DNA of 64,000 bases from Notamacropus eugenii (GCF_028372415.1 NC_092876.1:62896885-62960884), one strand, 5' to 3'; counted from the stretch's first letter, positions 10,012 to 20,820 are shown. Translations and numbers: made by a program. Notes: a model not told the origin generated them from the letters alone.

Positions 10012-12756
10012 TGGGAAGCCAAGATGGTAGAGTAGAAGGACGGATCTGTTCTTAGCTCTGCCCCCAAAGCCCATAAAATACCTACCACTCTAAACAAATT
10101 CTAGAGCAGCAGAAGCCACAAAACAACAGAGTGAAAGAGATTTCCAGCCCAAGATAGCCTGGAAGCTGATAGGAAAGGTCTATCACACCAGGCTCAGAGC
10201 AGAGTACAGCCCAGCCTTGGCCCCACAGTGCAGCAGAGACAGGACTGGAGCAGGCAGAATTTTGGGCAGCAGCTGCAATTCCAAGATTTCTCAAATGCCA
10301 AAGACAGCTTCAAAGGTCAATGAGAAAGCTTTCACCTGGATGAGAAGGGAGCAGGATATGACCCTAGCCTTGGGCCCAGGGCTGCAGAAGTCGCTGTGGC
10401 TCAGAGTCCATTTTTGGAGCCCTCGACCTAAAGACCCTGGGGGAATCAAGTGGCTGATCTGAATCTCAGCCCTGAGTGGTGGCCATGGGGTGAAGAGGAG
10501 CACTGGTGTGGTGGAGCTGGTGGAGGTGGATGTGGAGAGGGAGCCCTACTCACAGATCCTGGGCAGAAAAGCTTGTGGTTGCTCCCAGACCATAGAGCAG
10601 GCCAGGAGAGGAGTAAACTCGTCTGCCTTGATTGTGCCACCTTGGAGGAACTAAGAACTTACAGGTCCCTAAAGTATACCCTCCACTTGACAAAGGACTC
10701 AAAAGTCAAGTAACTGACTGGGAAAATGCCCCCCAAAAAGGGGAAAAATAAGACTATAGAAGGTTATTTCTGATGAACAGGTATTTTTCTCCATCCTTTT
10801 AGACAAGAAGGAACAAAACAAACAATTAGAAGAAGACATCAAAGTCAAGGCTTCTTCATCCAAAACCTTCAAAACAAATTTGCCATTGTTTCAGGCCATG
10901 GAAGAGCTCAAAAGGGATTTTGAAAATCAAGGAAGAGAGGTAGAGGAAAACATGGGAAGAGAAATGAGAGTGATGCAAGAAAATCATAAAAAGTGAGTCA
11001 ACAGCTTGCTAAAGGAGACTCAAAAAAAATGCTGAAGAAAATAACACCTTTAAAAATAGACTAAAGCAAATGGCAAAAGAGGTCCAAAAAGCCAATGAGG
11101 AGAAGAATGCTTTAAAAAGCAGAACTGGCCAAATGGAAAAGGAGGTTCAAAAGCTCACTGAAGAAAATAGTTCTTTAAAAATTAGAATGGAACAGATGGA
11201 AGCTAATGACTTTATGAGAAACCAAGAAATTACAAAACAAAACCAAAGGAATGAAAAAATTGAAGATAATGTGAAATATCTCACTGGAAAAACAACTGAC
11301 CTGGAAAATAGATCCAGGAGAGACAATTTAAAAATTATGGGGCTACCTGAAAATTATGATGAAAAAGAGAGGCTAAACATCATCTTTCATGAAATTGTCA
11401 AGGAAAACCTCCCTGATATTCTAGAACCTCGGGTAAAATAAATATTGAAAGATTCCACCAATCACCTCCTGAAAGAGACCTGAAAAGAAAAACACCTAGG
11501 AATATTGTAGCCAGACTCCAGAATTCCCAAGTCAAAGAGAAAATATTGCAAGCAGCCATAAAGAAACAATTCAAGTATTGTGGAAATACAATCAGAATAA
11601 CACAAAATCTAGCAGCTTGTACATTAAGGGACTGAAGGGCTTAGAATATGATATTCCAGAAGTCAAAGGAACTGGAATTAAAATCAAGAATTACCTACCC
11701 AGCAAAACTGAGTATAATACTTCAGGGAAAAAAATGGTCATTCATTGAAATAGAGGATTTTCAGGACACAAGAATCAAGAGAAGCATGAAAAGGTAAACA
11801 GGAAAGAGAAATCATAAAGGACTTACTAAAGTTGAACTATTTACACTCCTACATGAAAAGATAATATTTGTAACTCTTGAGACTTTTCTCAGTATTTGGG
11901 TAGTTGGAGGGATTATATACATGTACAGAGAGGGCTCAGGGTGAGTTGAATAGGAAAGATATCTAAAAAAATAAAATTAAGGGGTGAGAGAGGAATATGC
12001 TGGGAGGAAAAAGGGAGAAATGGAATGGGTCAAATTATCTCTCATAAAAGAGGCAAGAAAAAGCTTTTTCAATGGATTGGAAAAGGAGGAAGGAGAGAGA
12101 GAAAAAGTGAAGCTTACTCTCATAACATTTGGCTTAAGGAGGGAATAATATGCACACTCAATTTGGTATGAAAATCTACCTTACGCTAAAGGAAAGTACA
12201 GGAGAAGGAGATAAGTGAGGTGTAGGGGAGATGGTAGAAGGGAGGGCAAATGGGAGGAGGGAGTAATTAGAAGTAAACACTTTTGGGGAGGGTCAAGGTC
12301 AAAAGAGAGAATAAATGGGGGACAGGATAGGATGGAGGAAAATATAGTTAGTCTTTCACAACATGACTTTTATGGAAGTCTTTTGCATAACCACACATGT
12401 ATAGCCTATATTGAATTGCTTACCTTCACAGGGGGGATGTGTGGGGAGGGAAGAAGGGAGGGAAGTTGGAACTCAAAGTTTTAGGAGTGAATGTTGAGGA
12501 TTGTTTTTGCATGCAACTGGGAAATAAGAAATACAGGTAATGGGGTATAGAAATTTATCTTGCCCTACAAGAAAAGAGAGACAATGGGGATAAGGGAAGG
12601 GAGGGGTATGATAGAAGGGAGGGCAGTTTGGAAGAGGGGGTATTCAGAATGCGTAGTGTCTTGGGGTGAGGGAAGGGAAAGATGGGGAGAAAATTTGGAA
12701 CTCAAAATCTTGTGGAAATTAATGTTGAAAACTAAAATAAATAAATTTAAAAAGAA
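10012..12756 (+). mobile_element. HAL1 (half-L1, ORF1-only LINE), near full length
   Basis: About 2.74 kb from 'gggaagccaagatgg' at the 5' end to an A-rich 3' end (AAAATAAATAAATTT). It is flanked by direct repeats AAAATGTAAGGGTT at 9998-10011 and 12757-12770. The first four A's of the right copy could belong to the tail, so at least ten bases are diagnostic. A 5' UTR of about 0.7 kb is followed by an ORF1 region (10728 to about 11640) and a GA-rich 3' UTR of about 1.1 kb. There is no room for, and no trace of, the endonuclease/RT ORF2. HAL1s are known in mammals including marsupials and are thought to have used L1 machinery. Confidence 0.85.
10728..11640 (+). pseudogene. HAL1 ORF1 (RNA-binding chaperone-type protein), decayed
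   Basis: The probable original start is the ATG at 10728, beginning M-P-P-K-K-G-K-N-K; a stop follows within about 15 codons. The longest open piece is 11070-11441 (123 residues). It shows a coiled coil built of 21-residue repeats (three heptads, for example QMEKEVQKLTEENSSLK) and then the start of the L1 ORF1p RRM, with the hallmark NRSRRDNLKIMGLPE. The frame ends at a stop at 11439-11441. Downstream, C-terminal-domain-like code continues in broken frames to about 11640. Not expected to make a functional protein. Confidence 0.8.
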
Positions 12757-12770
12757 AAAATGTAAGGGTT

Positions 12771-13344
12771 CTACCCCTTAAGTGTAGAAACCATGTTACT
12801 TGCTTGCTTTTTTGTATCTCAGATACTTGGAACGAGAGATAGTTGGCATTTAACAAGTACTTTATCATTCATTAATTCATTCATTCCTGTCTCCATAGCT
12901 ACCTTCTCAGGGGCCTGAAGCTTTTGTCACTTCTCCACAACTGGTCCCCCCCTCACTCAAATCGAAGTCAACTGCAAGTCGTGTCATCATCTCCCTGATG
13001 CCATGATCCTCTTTGAGAGTGAAGGACAAACACAACAATAGGGCTCAGGAATGTGGATTCCAAGAACCTGTTCCCTTTCCTGATTGCTCCTAACTATTAT
13101 CATCTTGCAGGCAGGAAGGTTGTGTTGTTGCATCTCCATGCCTGCTAGCCCTAGCTTAGGGAATGGCAGTGGGGAAGTCCATGAGTGTGTGTGGGGCTGA
13201 GTCAATGCACATGTTTCAGTTGCCTCCCCATGCCTGCCACTCCCACTGCCCCCCAAGTCTGCTATTTACTGTATATCTTTGTGACTCTGTCTGTCTTTCT
13301 GAAATGGGCAGGGAGGAATGGGTAAGTCCTTGTGTAATACATAC
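12771..13344. repeat. L2 tail and an unclassified marsupial repeat end
   Basis: 12775-12890 is an L2-like tail ('ggcatttaacaagtacttt'). 12905-13045 matches a repeat end I associate with marsupial genomes ('cctgatgccatgatcctct', 'gtgaaggacaaac') but whose family I cannot name; 15460-15660 seems to contain the same element in reverse. 13046-13344 shows nothing further. Confidence 0.45.
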
Positions 13345-13600
13345 TGTGCTAGGCACCATGCAATCTAAGCACTTACAAATATTATCTCATTGGATCTTCA
13401 CACCAATCCTTTGAGACAGGTGCCATTATTAGCCTCATTTTACCAGTGAAGAAACTGAAGCAAAGAAAGATTAAGTGACTAGCCCAAGGTCACACAGCTA
13501 GTAAGTGTCTGAGTTCAGATTTGAACTCAGGTCTCCTTGACTCCAGACCCAGCACTCTATTCACTACCTTACCTGCTGCCTCAATTAAGTAGCTTGACTC
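13345..13600 (-). repeat. CORE-SINE, reverse orientation
   Basis: Starts with a tail-side 'catgcaatctaagcactta', then 'gaagaaactgaagcaaaga', 'caaggtcacacagctagta' and the head 'gcactctattcactacctt'. About full length. Confidence 0.8.
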
Positions 13601-13719
13601 AATTAAGTCATCCAGAAAAGTGAGACTTAAATCAGTCGTCCTCAATGCATTGAGAATGAATGAGTTAACAACTATCTAGGCCAAGGGTATTCCCTTTCTG
13701 CTCTTCCACAGTATGATCA

Positions 13720-14760
13720 AAATATGAAGTGATATGTGGTTGGACAAATTCCTACTTATCTCTATGCAGATTTTCCCCTAGATATGTCTCCAGCCCTAGC
13801 CTCTCTCCTGAGCTCCAGCACAGTATCACCAACTGCCTTGTGGATGTCCCATAACCACCTGAAATTCCACACATCCCAAATGCATTTCATTATCTTTCTC
13901 CTTAAACCTACCTTTCCTCCAAACTTTCCTCTTCCTCTCTCTTTTCGATCCCTTTGGTGAGCAACCTCAGCATTATTCTCAGTTCTTCACTCTCACTGCC
14001 TCTCTTCCCCCCATATTCAATCAGTTGCCAGGTCATCAATTCTGAACAGTGTATTTCCCATTCATCTTCTCTCCTCCACTCACTAAGCTGCTACTTTAGT
14101 CGAAGCTATCATCACTCTCACCTGGAACATGGCACTTGTCTCCTAGTTGGATTCCTAGCTTCCATTCTATCTCCTCTCTCCTTTATCCTTCATCAGTTGC
14201 TAAAATAATCTTCTTAAAGCCCAAGCCCGACTTTGTAATTTCCCTATTCATAAGCCATTTCCTTCTCCAGTTTATTTTACAGATAAGGAAACTGAGGCAA
14301 ACAGGGTTAAGTGACTTGCCCAGGGTCACCCAGTATTCTGTGCACTATGGCACCACCTAGTCACCCTTCATACACTCTACATTCCAGTCAAATTGGAGTT
14401 TACCATTCTCCTGACCTGGTAATCCATCTCCTACCTCCATACATTTTCTATGCCTGGATGCTCTTCCTGGTCATTGTCACTTAGAATTGCTACCTTCATT
14501 CAAGGTTTGTCAGTTGCCACCTCCTGCAGGAAGCCTTACTGGATTTCCTTAGTATTCTCTCCCTCCTCAAATTTATTATGTATCTGAAATGATTGTGCCC
14601 TGTAAACAAAACATATTATTAAAGAGTGTTTTTAAAAAGAAAAGGGAAAATATTATTCATAAAGTTGCCTGAGTATTCTTCACTTTGTCTCTGTGTCTGC
14701 CAGTATCTAGGATATTGCTTTTGTGTTAAATAAATGCTTTTTAGATTGAACTAGAACAAC
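13720..14760 (+). repeat. L2 LINE 3' region interrupted by a SINE
   Basis: The L2 ORF2-end and 3' UTR pattern is recognisable on both sides of the SINE: 'cacctggaacatggcactt' before it, and 'caggaagccttactggatt' with 'taaataaatgctttttag' after it. Proline/serine-rich ORFs here are shadows of decayed L2 code. Confidence 0.65.
14262..14366 (-). mobile_element. Partial Mar-1-type SINE inside L2
   Basis: Reverse-oriented core plus head ('ggaaactgaggcaaacagg', 'cttgcccagggtcacc') ending 'gcaccacctagtcaccc'. The Bov-B-like tail is missing. Confidence 0.7.
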
Positions 14761-15459
14761 AAGGTGACACAATCGAAGTCTCAAACAAAGTCTCATCCTT
14801 GAACCTCATCAAATTGACCAGGCTTTCTTAGTCTTGGGTTTCACACAGAGAAGGAGAGAGAGGATGATTGAGGAAGGAGTGGAGTTGAGAAGTAACAGGG
14901 ATAAAGAATGAAAGTGATGGAGGACAGAGAGGAAGTTATAAATGAATGGATTGGTGGATGGATAGAGGGATGGAGGAATGAATGGATGGATGAAAAAAAT
15001 GCCAGGCACTGTGCTAAGTGCTAGGTATACAAAACATGAAAGCCAGCCCCTACCCTCAAAGAACTTATATTCTAGTGAGAGAAGACAACACAGAAAGGGA
15101 TGCTGGAAAAGATGTGGGGGGAGGATACTCGATGTGGACACAGCAGGACAATAGTGTGGAGGCCTAGACCTATGCAAGATTAGGCAAAAGCTCTTATATC
15201 AAAGTCAAAGAATCCAGGCAGAGACTCTCAGGTCCTACTGCAAAGGAGATGAGGATGTTGGCTAGAGACCAAGAGGCGTAGAGGTAGCTAGAGAGTAAGA
15301 GGCAGAGAAGAGGAGAATGGAGGTTAGAGGACACAAAGGAATGGAAGTGGGGCTAGGGGAGAACATTACAAAAGATGAAGGCCCAGGATAGATTCTTGGA
15401 ACATGCTCGCCTTTAATGGGTGGGAAGAGAACAATCATTTATGCAAAGAATTGGTCAGA
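14761..15459. repeat. L2-type fragment and GA-rich sequence
   Basis: 15000-15100 carries the ancient motif 'gccaggcactgtgctaagt' followed by 'gaacttatattctagtg'. 14940-14995 has a short GGAT-type microsatellite. 15150-15459 shows nothing recognisable. Confidence 0.45.
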
Positions 15460-15895
15460 CAGATGTTGTTTTGTCCACCATGGGTGATAACTTGATTTGT
15501 CCATAAATTGGATTGAAGTGAGGCAGAGTTGTGCAAAGTCATCAGCCTCACTCTCTTTTCCAGTGTCATGGAAGTCCAGTGGCAAGACAAAAGTCAAGGG
15601 GCTGGAAATGGCCCTGGATGCAGTGGATGACCTTGGTGTCTTTAATGTCTGACCAATGTCTAACAATTACACAGTGCCTGATTCAGATACCTTCATGATC
15701 TTTGGAACAAATTGTTCTCATCCACCCATTGCCCTGGAGGAAATCTTCACATGCTTGGGGTAGACACCGCCCCAGTTCAACAATGGGTTTTCAGCTTGTT
15801 GGTCACCCTCAACCTGGTTTGGCCCATCTTCCAAGATGGTTTTACCAGGGTGTGGCCAATGGACATGCTACAGTTTCTTGGAACCACAGGTAGGA
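15460..15895 (-). repeat. Unclassified marsupial interspersed repeat
   Basis: The pattern 'ttggattgaagtgaggcag', 'caaagtcatcagcctcact' and 'ggaaatggccctggatgca' looks like a multicopy marsupial element. Its end resembles the reverse complement of 12905-13045. I cannot assign a class, and its ORFs show no recognisable domain. Confidence 0.4.
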
Positions 15896-16195
15896 GTTGG
15901 GTGAATCAGGTGGACTCTAAACATGGGCTCAAGGGCCCTCACACTGAATGTGCTAATCCTTCTGAACACTCTTGTAGGAGGAGACGCAAGAGATAAAGGT
16001 GTCAAAGAAGCCAAGGGAGAAGAGCCCCCAGAGGAGGGAGTGCTCAACAGTATCAACAATGGTAGATACAATAAATTGAATGATGATTTTTTTTCTAAAA
16101 AGGTGGTATTGGAGTTAGTAGATTAATACCCCTGGAAAGAATAATTTCAGCAGCATGGAGAGTTTAGAAGCCAGATTGCTAAGAATTAACAAGTG

Positions 16196-16251
<56 letters not shown>

Positions 16252-16780
16252 AGAAGCACCAAGTGTAGACCTTTTCAAAGGATTTATCCATGAGAGGGAG
16301 AAGAGATATGGAATGATAGCTTGAGGGGATGGCAGGATTAATTTAAGGATGGAGATCTGGGCATGTTTTTAAGGAGCCAGAGGTCAAGGAAAGATTGAAG
16401 AATGAGAGAAGTCTAGAGAACAGTGGAGCAGGAAATCTCCTGGAGAATATGAGATGAAGATGGGATGAAGGGCACAGGTAGAAAGGTTTGGGGGAGGAGA
16501 AGGGCTACCTCATCATTATCAGAAACAGGAACCAGGGAGAAGAGGATAGGAGATGGCAGGGGTGGTGTTGAGGTATGGAATGTGGGAAGACAGGGAGTTT
16601 TCAATAGTGGTCTTCATTTTCTTAGTAAAGTAGGAAGTGAGATCCTCTGCTGAGAGGAAACAGGGGAGGAAGAAAACAGACCCAGGAGATTACAGGGTGA
16701 GCAGCTAGCTCCTCTGACATCCTAGAAAAAGGAAGACAAACCATAACCTGCCTTTCTTTGGTCTTACCTATTCTTAACCA
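15896..16780. repeat. Old GA-rich LINE-like repeat with a TG microsatellite
   Basis: 16255-16720 resembles an ancient mammalian repeat I know from other loci ('ggaagtgagatcctctgct', 'ggctacctcatcattatca'), family uncertain. A pure (TG)n run of about 23 units lies at 16201-16247. No gene seen. Confidence 0.45.
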
Positions 16781-17034
16781 AGAGCTACTGGGTGGTACAG
16801 CGGATACAGTGCCAGGTGTGGAGTCAGAAAGACTCATCTTCCTGAGTTCAAATTCAGCCTCAAAAACTTACTAGCTGGGTGACCCTGGGCAAGTCATTTC
16901 ACCTTTTGCCTCAGTTTCCTTATCTGTAAAATGAACTGGAGAGGGAAATGGCAAACCACTCCAGTATCTCTGCCTAGAAAACCCCCAGTGGGGTCATGAA
17001 GAACCAGACCCAACTGAAAACAATTCAACAACAT
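16781..17034 (+). mobile_element. Mar-1-type SINE, forward
   Basis: Full length: tRNA-like head ('gctactgggtggtacagcg'), core ('ctgggtgaccctgggcaag', 'cttatctgtaaaatgaact') and Bov-B-like tail ('ggcaaaccactccagtatc', 'cagacccaactgaaaacaa'). Confidence 0.9.
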
Positions 17035-17109
17035 TCTAGCTTTAAAGAACTGAGCACCACAATCCCTGGGACATCTTTTCCTCACCCCCAACCCTGCCCC
17101 AAATTTGCC

Positions 17110-17720
17110 TACGTGGGTGCTATTTGGCTAAGAGGATGCTAGTGTTGTTGCTGTCACTGCCTTCTTTCCAGCAGGAAGACTGTTGCTTGTCAGCATGTTC
17201 CAGACCCTCTGGGGGTTCTCCTGCCCTGCACGTTCCAGGGTGTCCAGGGCCTCTAGCACTGAGGGCAAGCCCCAGTCCCTTAGCTAGCAAAGGCCCTCAG
17301 CAAGTAGTACTCCATCCTATTTGATCCTCAGCAGATGGAGACACTCGCCAGCAAGGCAATTAATTAATTGTGACTTTCTCCTGAGCGGTGAGGCCCGTTT
17401 CTATTGATCTCCGGCCTGTCTGGAGTGAGAGAGACAATTAGGAGGGAACACAGCGACTGCAGTTAATTACCAGTGGAATGAAAACCGTGCCTTTCAATTT
17501 ATTAAACTTTTATCACAAAAATAACACAAGCGTACAGGCCCGGTGAGGAGCAGGGAAGGAGGACTGCTCTGAGCCCTCTTCCCTCCTTCCCTGTCCTTGG
17601 TGTTTGGGTATCTGGATAGGAAACTGGAGCAGGGCCCGATTTCCAAGCCCAGGGTCCCTTAAGAACCAGGGACAGCAGCCAGGCCAAGGAGCACAAGTAC
17701 CCTGGCCTAAGCATTGAATG
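17110..17720. promoter_or_regulatory. Candidate conserved non-coding element with homeodomain-type sites
   Basis: A non-repetitive stretch in a repeat-dense region. The core, about 17340-17540, holds a perfect 14-bp palindrome CAATTAATTAATTG (17357-17370), CAATTA at 17435-17440, TTAATTA at 17463-17469, and an 'aatttattaaacttttatc' block at about 17496-17514. There is no plausible ORF or splice structure. The density of TAATTA-type sites in GC-moderate unique DNA is typical of developmental enhancers. The target is unknown; EPHA8 and EPHB2 flank C1Q in other mammals. Conservation was not tested. Confidence 0.45.
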
Positions 17721-18005
17721 AAATTAGGCCTAGAGAAAAATAAGAATCAGTCAATGGATGGCTAAAAAAAAATTTCCTCCCTTAATAGATTAGATTTGTG
17801 TAATGTGAATGTAAGATGTGTATGTCCACATGGAGTGGCCAAATGCAGAAGCCTGGATGTATAGTCTGGAATCTGGCCCAACTCTCTCTGAGGGAGGCTG
17901 TGATTCCTGCCTTGAAGGGAGCAGAAATGGAGCTTTTACTGGGTCCTCTCTTCTCCAGGCTCTAGATATCTATTTGCTACTCCCTCAAATAGTGTTGGTC
18001 TAAGT

Positions 18006-18117
18006 CAGGAGTGGGGAACCTGTGGCCTCCAGACCACATGTGGACTCCGTCAAAGACCTGTGCTTGAGGATCTAGAGGTCCACATGTGGCCTTGAGGCTA
18101 CAGGTTCTCCATCCCTG
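18006..18117. mobile_element. hAT-type palindromic MITE, copy 2
   Basis: Begins CAGGAGTGGGGAACCTG and ends 'caggttctccatccctg', the complement of the start with small changes. The interior pairs 'ccacatgtgg' motifs. The flanking 8-mers gtctaagt and gtcaaagg match at six of eight positions, consistent with an eroded hAT target duplication. Confidence 0.75.
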
Positions 18118-18595
18118 GTCAAAGGGTACATGTTCAAAACAAAAGCCACTTCCCAGGCTAATAGCCCTTAGCTCTAAGGGGAGAGGGTAGCCCCAAGTTT
18201 ACATTTGACTCATCTCCTTCCCATCAAATGCAGGTTGCATCACAAATAGTTAATAGCAAGTAAACTCATTTATTCAAGCAAAATAGCAAACAAATTGGAA
18301 ACGTTATCTGGATTAGAATAGATCAGAAAAAAATACTGGAGAGAGTATGGGCTCTTCTGACTGAAAGATCTCAGCTTGTACCAAGAGAGGGAAACCCCAA
18401 TCTGACCCAATGGTCAATTCTTTCTCTGAAATCTCTAGGGAGGTAAGCTGCAGATCAAAGATAATTGAGGAGTTGACTTCCTCTATGTTTATGCAACTTC
18501 CAAAATATTTCTCTCACTCCAAGTGTCTTTCTTCAAAAAGAGTCTAGAATCAAACATATCTCTCCCTGAAGCTCTTCCTAGAAAAGTGTCTAGAA
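18118..18595. other. No feature recognised
   Basis: A/T-leaning sequence between two MITEs, with no gene-like ORF and no repeat I can name. Confidence 0.4.
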
Positions 18596-18790
18596 CAGGG
18601 GTGGGGAACCTGCAGTCTTGAAGCCACATGTGGACCTCTAGCTCCTTAGATGTGGACTTTTCATTGAGTCCAAGTTTTACAAAACAAATTGTTTTATTAA
18701 GGGGATTTCTTCTGTGAAGTTTGGATTCAATCAAAGGGTCACCCTTGAGGACCTAGAGGGCCACATGTATCCTTGGGACTCTAAAACTAA
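18596..18790. mobile_element. hAT-type palindromic MITE, copy 3 (longer form)
   Basis: Starts CAGGGGTGGGGAACCTGC. It has a longer interior than the other copies, with inverted segments 'gagtccaagttttac' and 'gtgaagtttggattcaatc' around a central 'ttgttttattaagggg'. The right terminus is eroded. Confidence 0.7.
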
Positions 18791-18904
18791 CTCTATCTCT
18801 CACACAGGTTCACAGAATTCTATCAGCATCCTTTCCATCAATCAGGAGTTAAAATATGTATGCAGTAATACACAAAACTCCTCAGACTTGACTGAAAACC
18901 CAAG

Positions 18905-19330
18905 TTACAATTGAGCTGAAAAGAATCTTAGGACATAGAATTTCATGACTGGAAGGAGTCCTAGAATATAGAATGTTAGAACTGGAAGAGAACTTAAAAC
19001 AAGAGACCTTAGAAGATAGAATCTCAGAATTGGAAAGGACCTTAGATTATGGACTCTCAAAAATGGGAGGGACCTTAGAACACAGGACATTAGGACTAGA
19101 ATGGAAAACAGAACACAGAATGTCAAAGTTGGTGGCGGTAGAGGGATCTTAGAACACAAAATGTCAGTTTCAGAAGGGATCTTACAAGGTAAAAATCTTA
19201 GATACGGCAGGGAACTTAGAACATGGAATCTCAGAACTGGAAAGAGCCTTAGAACTTGTTGTGGTGAGCAGAGCCCTAGAACCATAGATTTCAAAGGTCG
19301 ACGGGTTCTTAGGACATGTATTATTAGAGC
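18905..19330 (-). repeat. Degenerate 33-bp repeat array
   Basis: About 12 strongly diverged units of the pattern 'tagaatgttagaactggaa' + 'cttagaaca'. Spacing is irregular and orientation is opposite to the 48905 array. Confidence 0.7.
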
Positions 19331-19369
19331 TGTATACCCACTTCAATGCAGATATTTCCCACACCTCCC

Positions 19370-19800
19370 TCAGCCTGGGGTGGGACAGGGTATGGTAGGA
19401 ATAATATTATTTCCCAGAACTCCCTGCCATAGAGACAAGATTAGGTTTTCCTAAAACCCTATCCCATTTGGGTTAGTCAAATTTTTCCTTAAAAGATCCT
19501 TAAGCTGGCTTTTAAACATCCATGAGGTTTTACTGACTCAGAGGATTTATTAGCTGTTATGCCTTCCTGGTCAACTTTATGTATAAAAGAGACCTGCCCA
19601 TGGTGAGTCAGGGACTTTCAGCTTTAGTGGACATTCCAAGACTGTGGGAGTCACCACACCCTGCCTTGATGATCAAATATGTTTTGGAGGGATACCATGC
19701 CTTGAGTATCCTTTTTGGCTGAATAAACCTTTGGTTAATTGTTAAATGACCTACAAGTATCTTTTGTTTTTTCTTTATTCCAATATCAGACCTAAACTAC
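19370..19800 (+). mobile_element. Solo-LTR-like fossil (endogenous retrovirus family unknown)
   Basis: About 430 bp organised like an LTR: TATA-type box 'tgtataaaagaga' near 19580, a polyadenylation signal in 'ctgaataaacctttgg' near 19720, and a T-rich stretch after it. No internal retroviral genes are attached. Exact ends and target duplication are not clear, and the family is not identified. It looks old and degraded. Confidence 0.4.
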
Positions 19801-20455
19801 CAGGGAACTGGTCTGAGTCAGGCCATCAGAAGGAATGGAGAAACATTCATGAATTCTGACTTCTAGATCCAGTCAAGACCCACTTTTGGGAGAGACACTG
19901 ATACTCCCATTTCAAAGGAATGTAGTACTCTTCAGACCCTTTCACTCAACTCCACCCCCTTCAGATGAACAAGCTGAGGTCCAGGAATAAAATGACCTTC
20001 CCAGGGTCTCATGGGTAGTAAGTAGATGAGGACCTAGATCTTCTATCCCCCAACTAAGGGATTTTACCCCTGTTCAATGATTATCAGCAAAGCTGGTAAG
20101 GTCAACTTCAACTCCAGGACTTCACTCCAGCTCATGGTAATGCCGGGGATTTTTAAAATTCTGTTTTGAATTTTGACATTTTTTTATTTTTAGATCCTTA
20201 TCTACTCCAATCCCATCTTCTGTGAGACCTTACCCACTGCCACTAGTTGTCATTTCCATCACCCTGAGATTACCCTCCAGATATTCTGAATGTATCTGAT
20301 GTCTACCTAGTTATTTTCACATTTACCTCCCCCATTAGAATGTAATTCCCTTGAGGGAAGGGGATTTATCCCCAGGGCTTAGCACAGTGCCTGGAACATA
20401 AGTAAGTGTTTTTAATAAATGCTTATTGTCTGACTGACTGACTGAATAAACCCCT
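19801..20455 (+). repeat. SINE fragment and L2 3' end
   Basis: 19940-20070 is a reverse CORE-SINE fragment. 20155-20455 is an L2 3' end ('ccttgagggaaggggattt', 'gcacagtgcctggaacata', 'taataaatgcttattgtct') ending in TGAC repeats. Confidence 0.65.
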
Positions 20456-20553
20456 CTCCACTCCCTCAAACCAGTGAAACATCTCTTATAAAGAGAAAAA
20501 GAAAAATAAAAGTACAGCAAAATCAATCAGTACAACTAGTGAGTTCCCCACCC

Positions 20554-20820
20554 CAGCTAGGGGGCACCATAGTGAACAGAGCACAGGACTTAAGTCAGGA
20601 AGACTCATCTTCCTGAGTTCAAATCCAGCCTCAGACACTTCCTAACTGGTGATCCTGGGCAAGTTACTTCACCCTGTTTGTCTCAGTTTCCCCCTCTGTA
20701 AAACGAGTTGAAGGAATGAGAAGGAAATGGCAAACCATTCCAGTATCTTTGCCAAGAAAACCTCAAATGGGGTCACAAAGAGTTGGGCACAACTGAAAAA
20801 ATCACTCAACAACAATAAAG
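20554..20820 (+). mobile_element. Mar-1-type SINE, forward
   Basis: Full length: head 'cagctagggggcaccatag', core 'gatcctgggcaagttactt', tail 'ggcaaaccattccagtatc' and 'gttgggcacaactgaaaaa', ending in CAA-rich repeats. Confidence 0.9.

Noticed and set aside
11070-11441. A host coiled-coil gene
   Set aside because: The NRSRRDNLKIMGLPE motif and the flanking HAL1 structure identify it as L1-type ORF1.
15702-16126. A small gene in the overlapping 63-94-codon ORFs
   Set aside because: ORFs overlap in several frames on both strands within an apparent interspersed repeat and show no recognisable domain.
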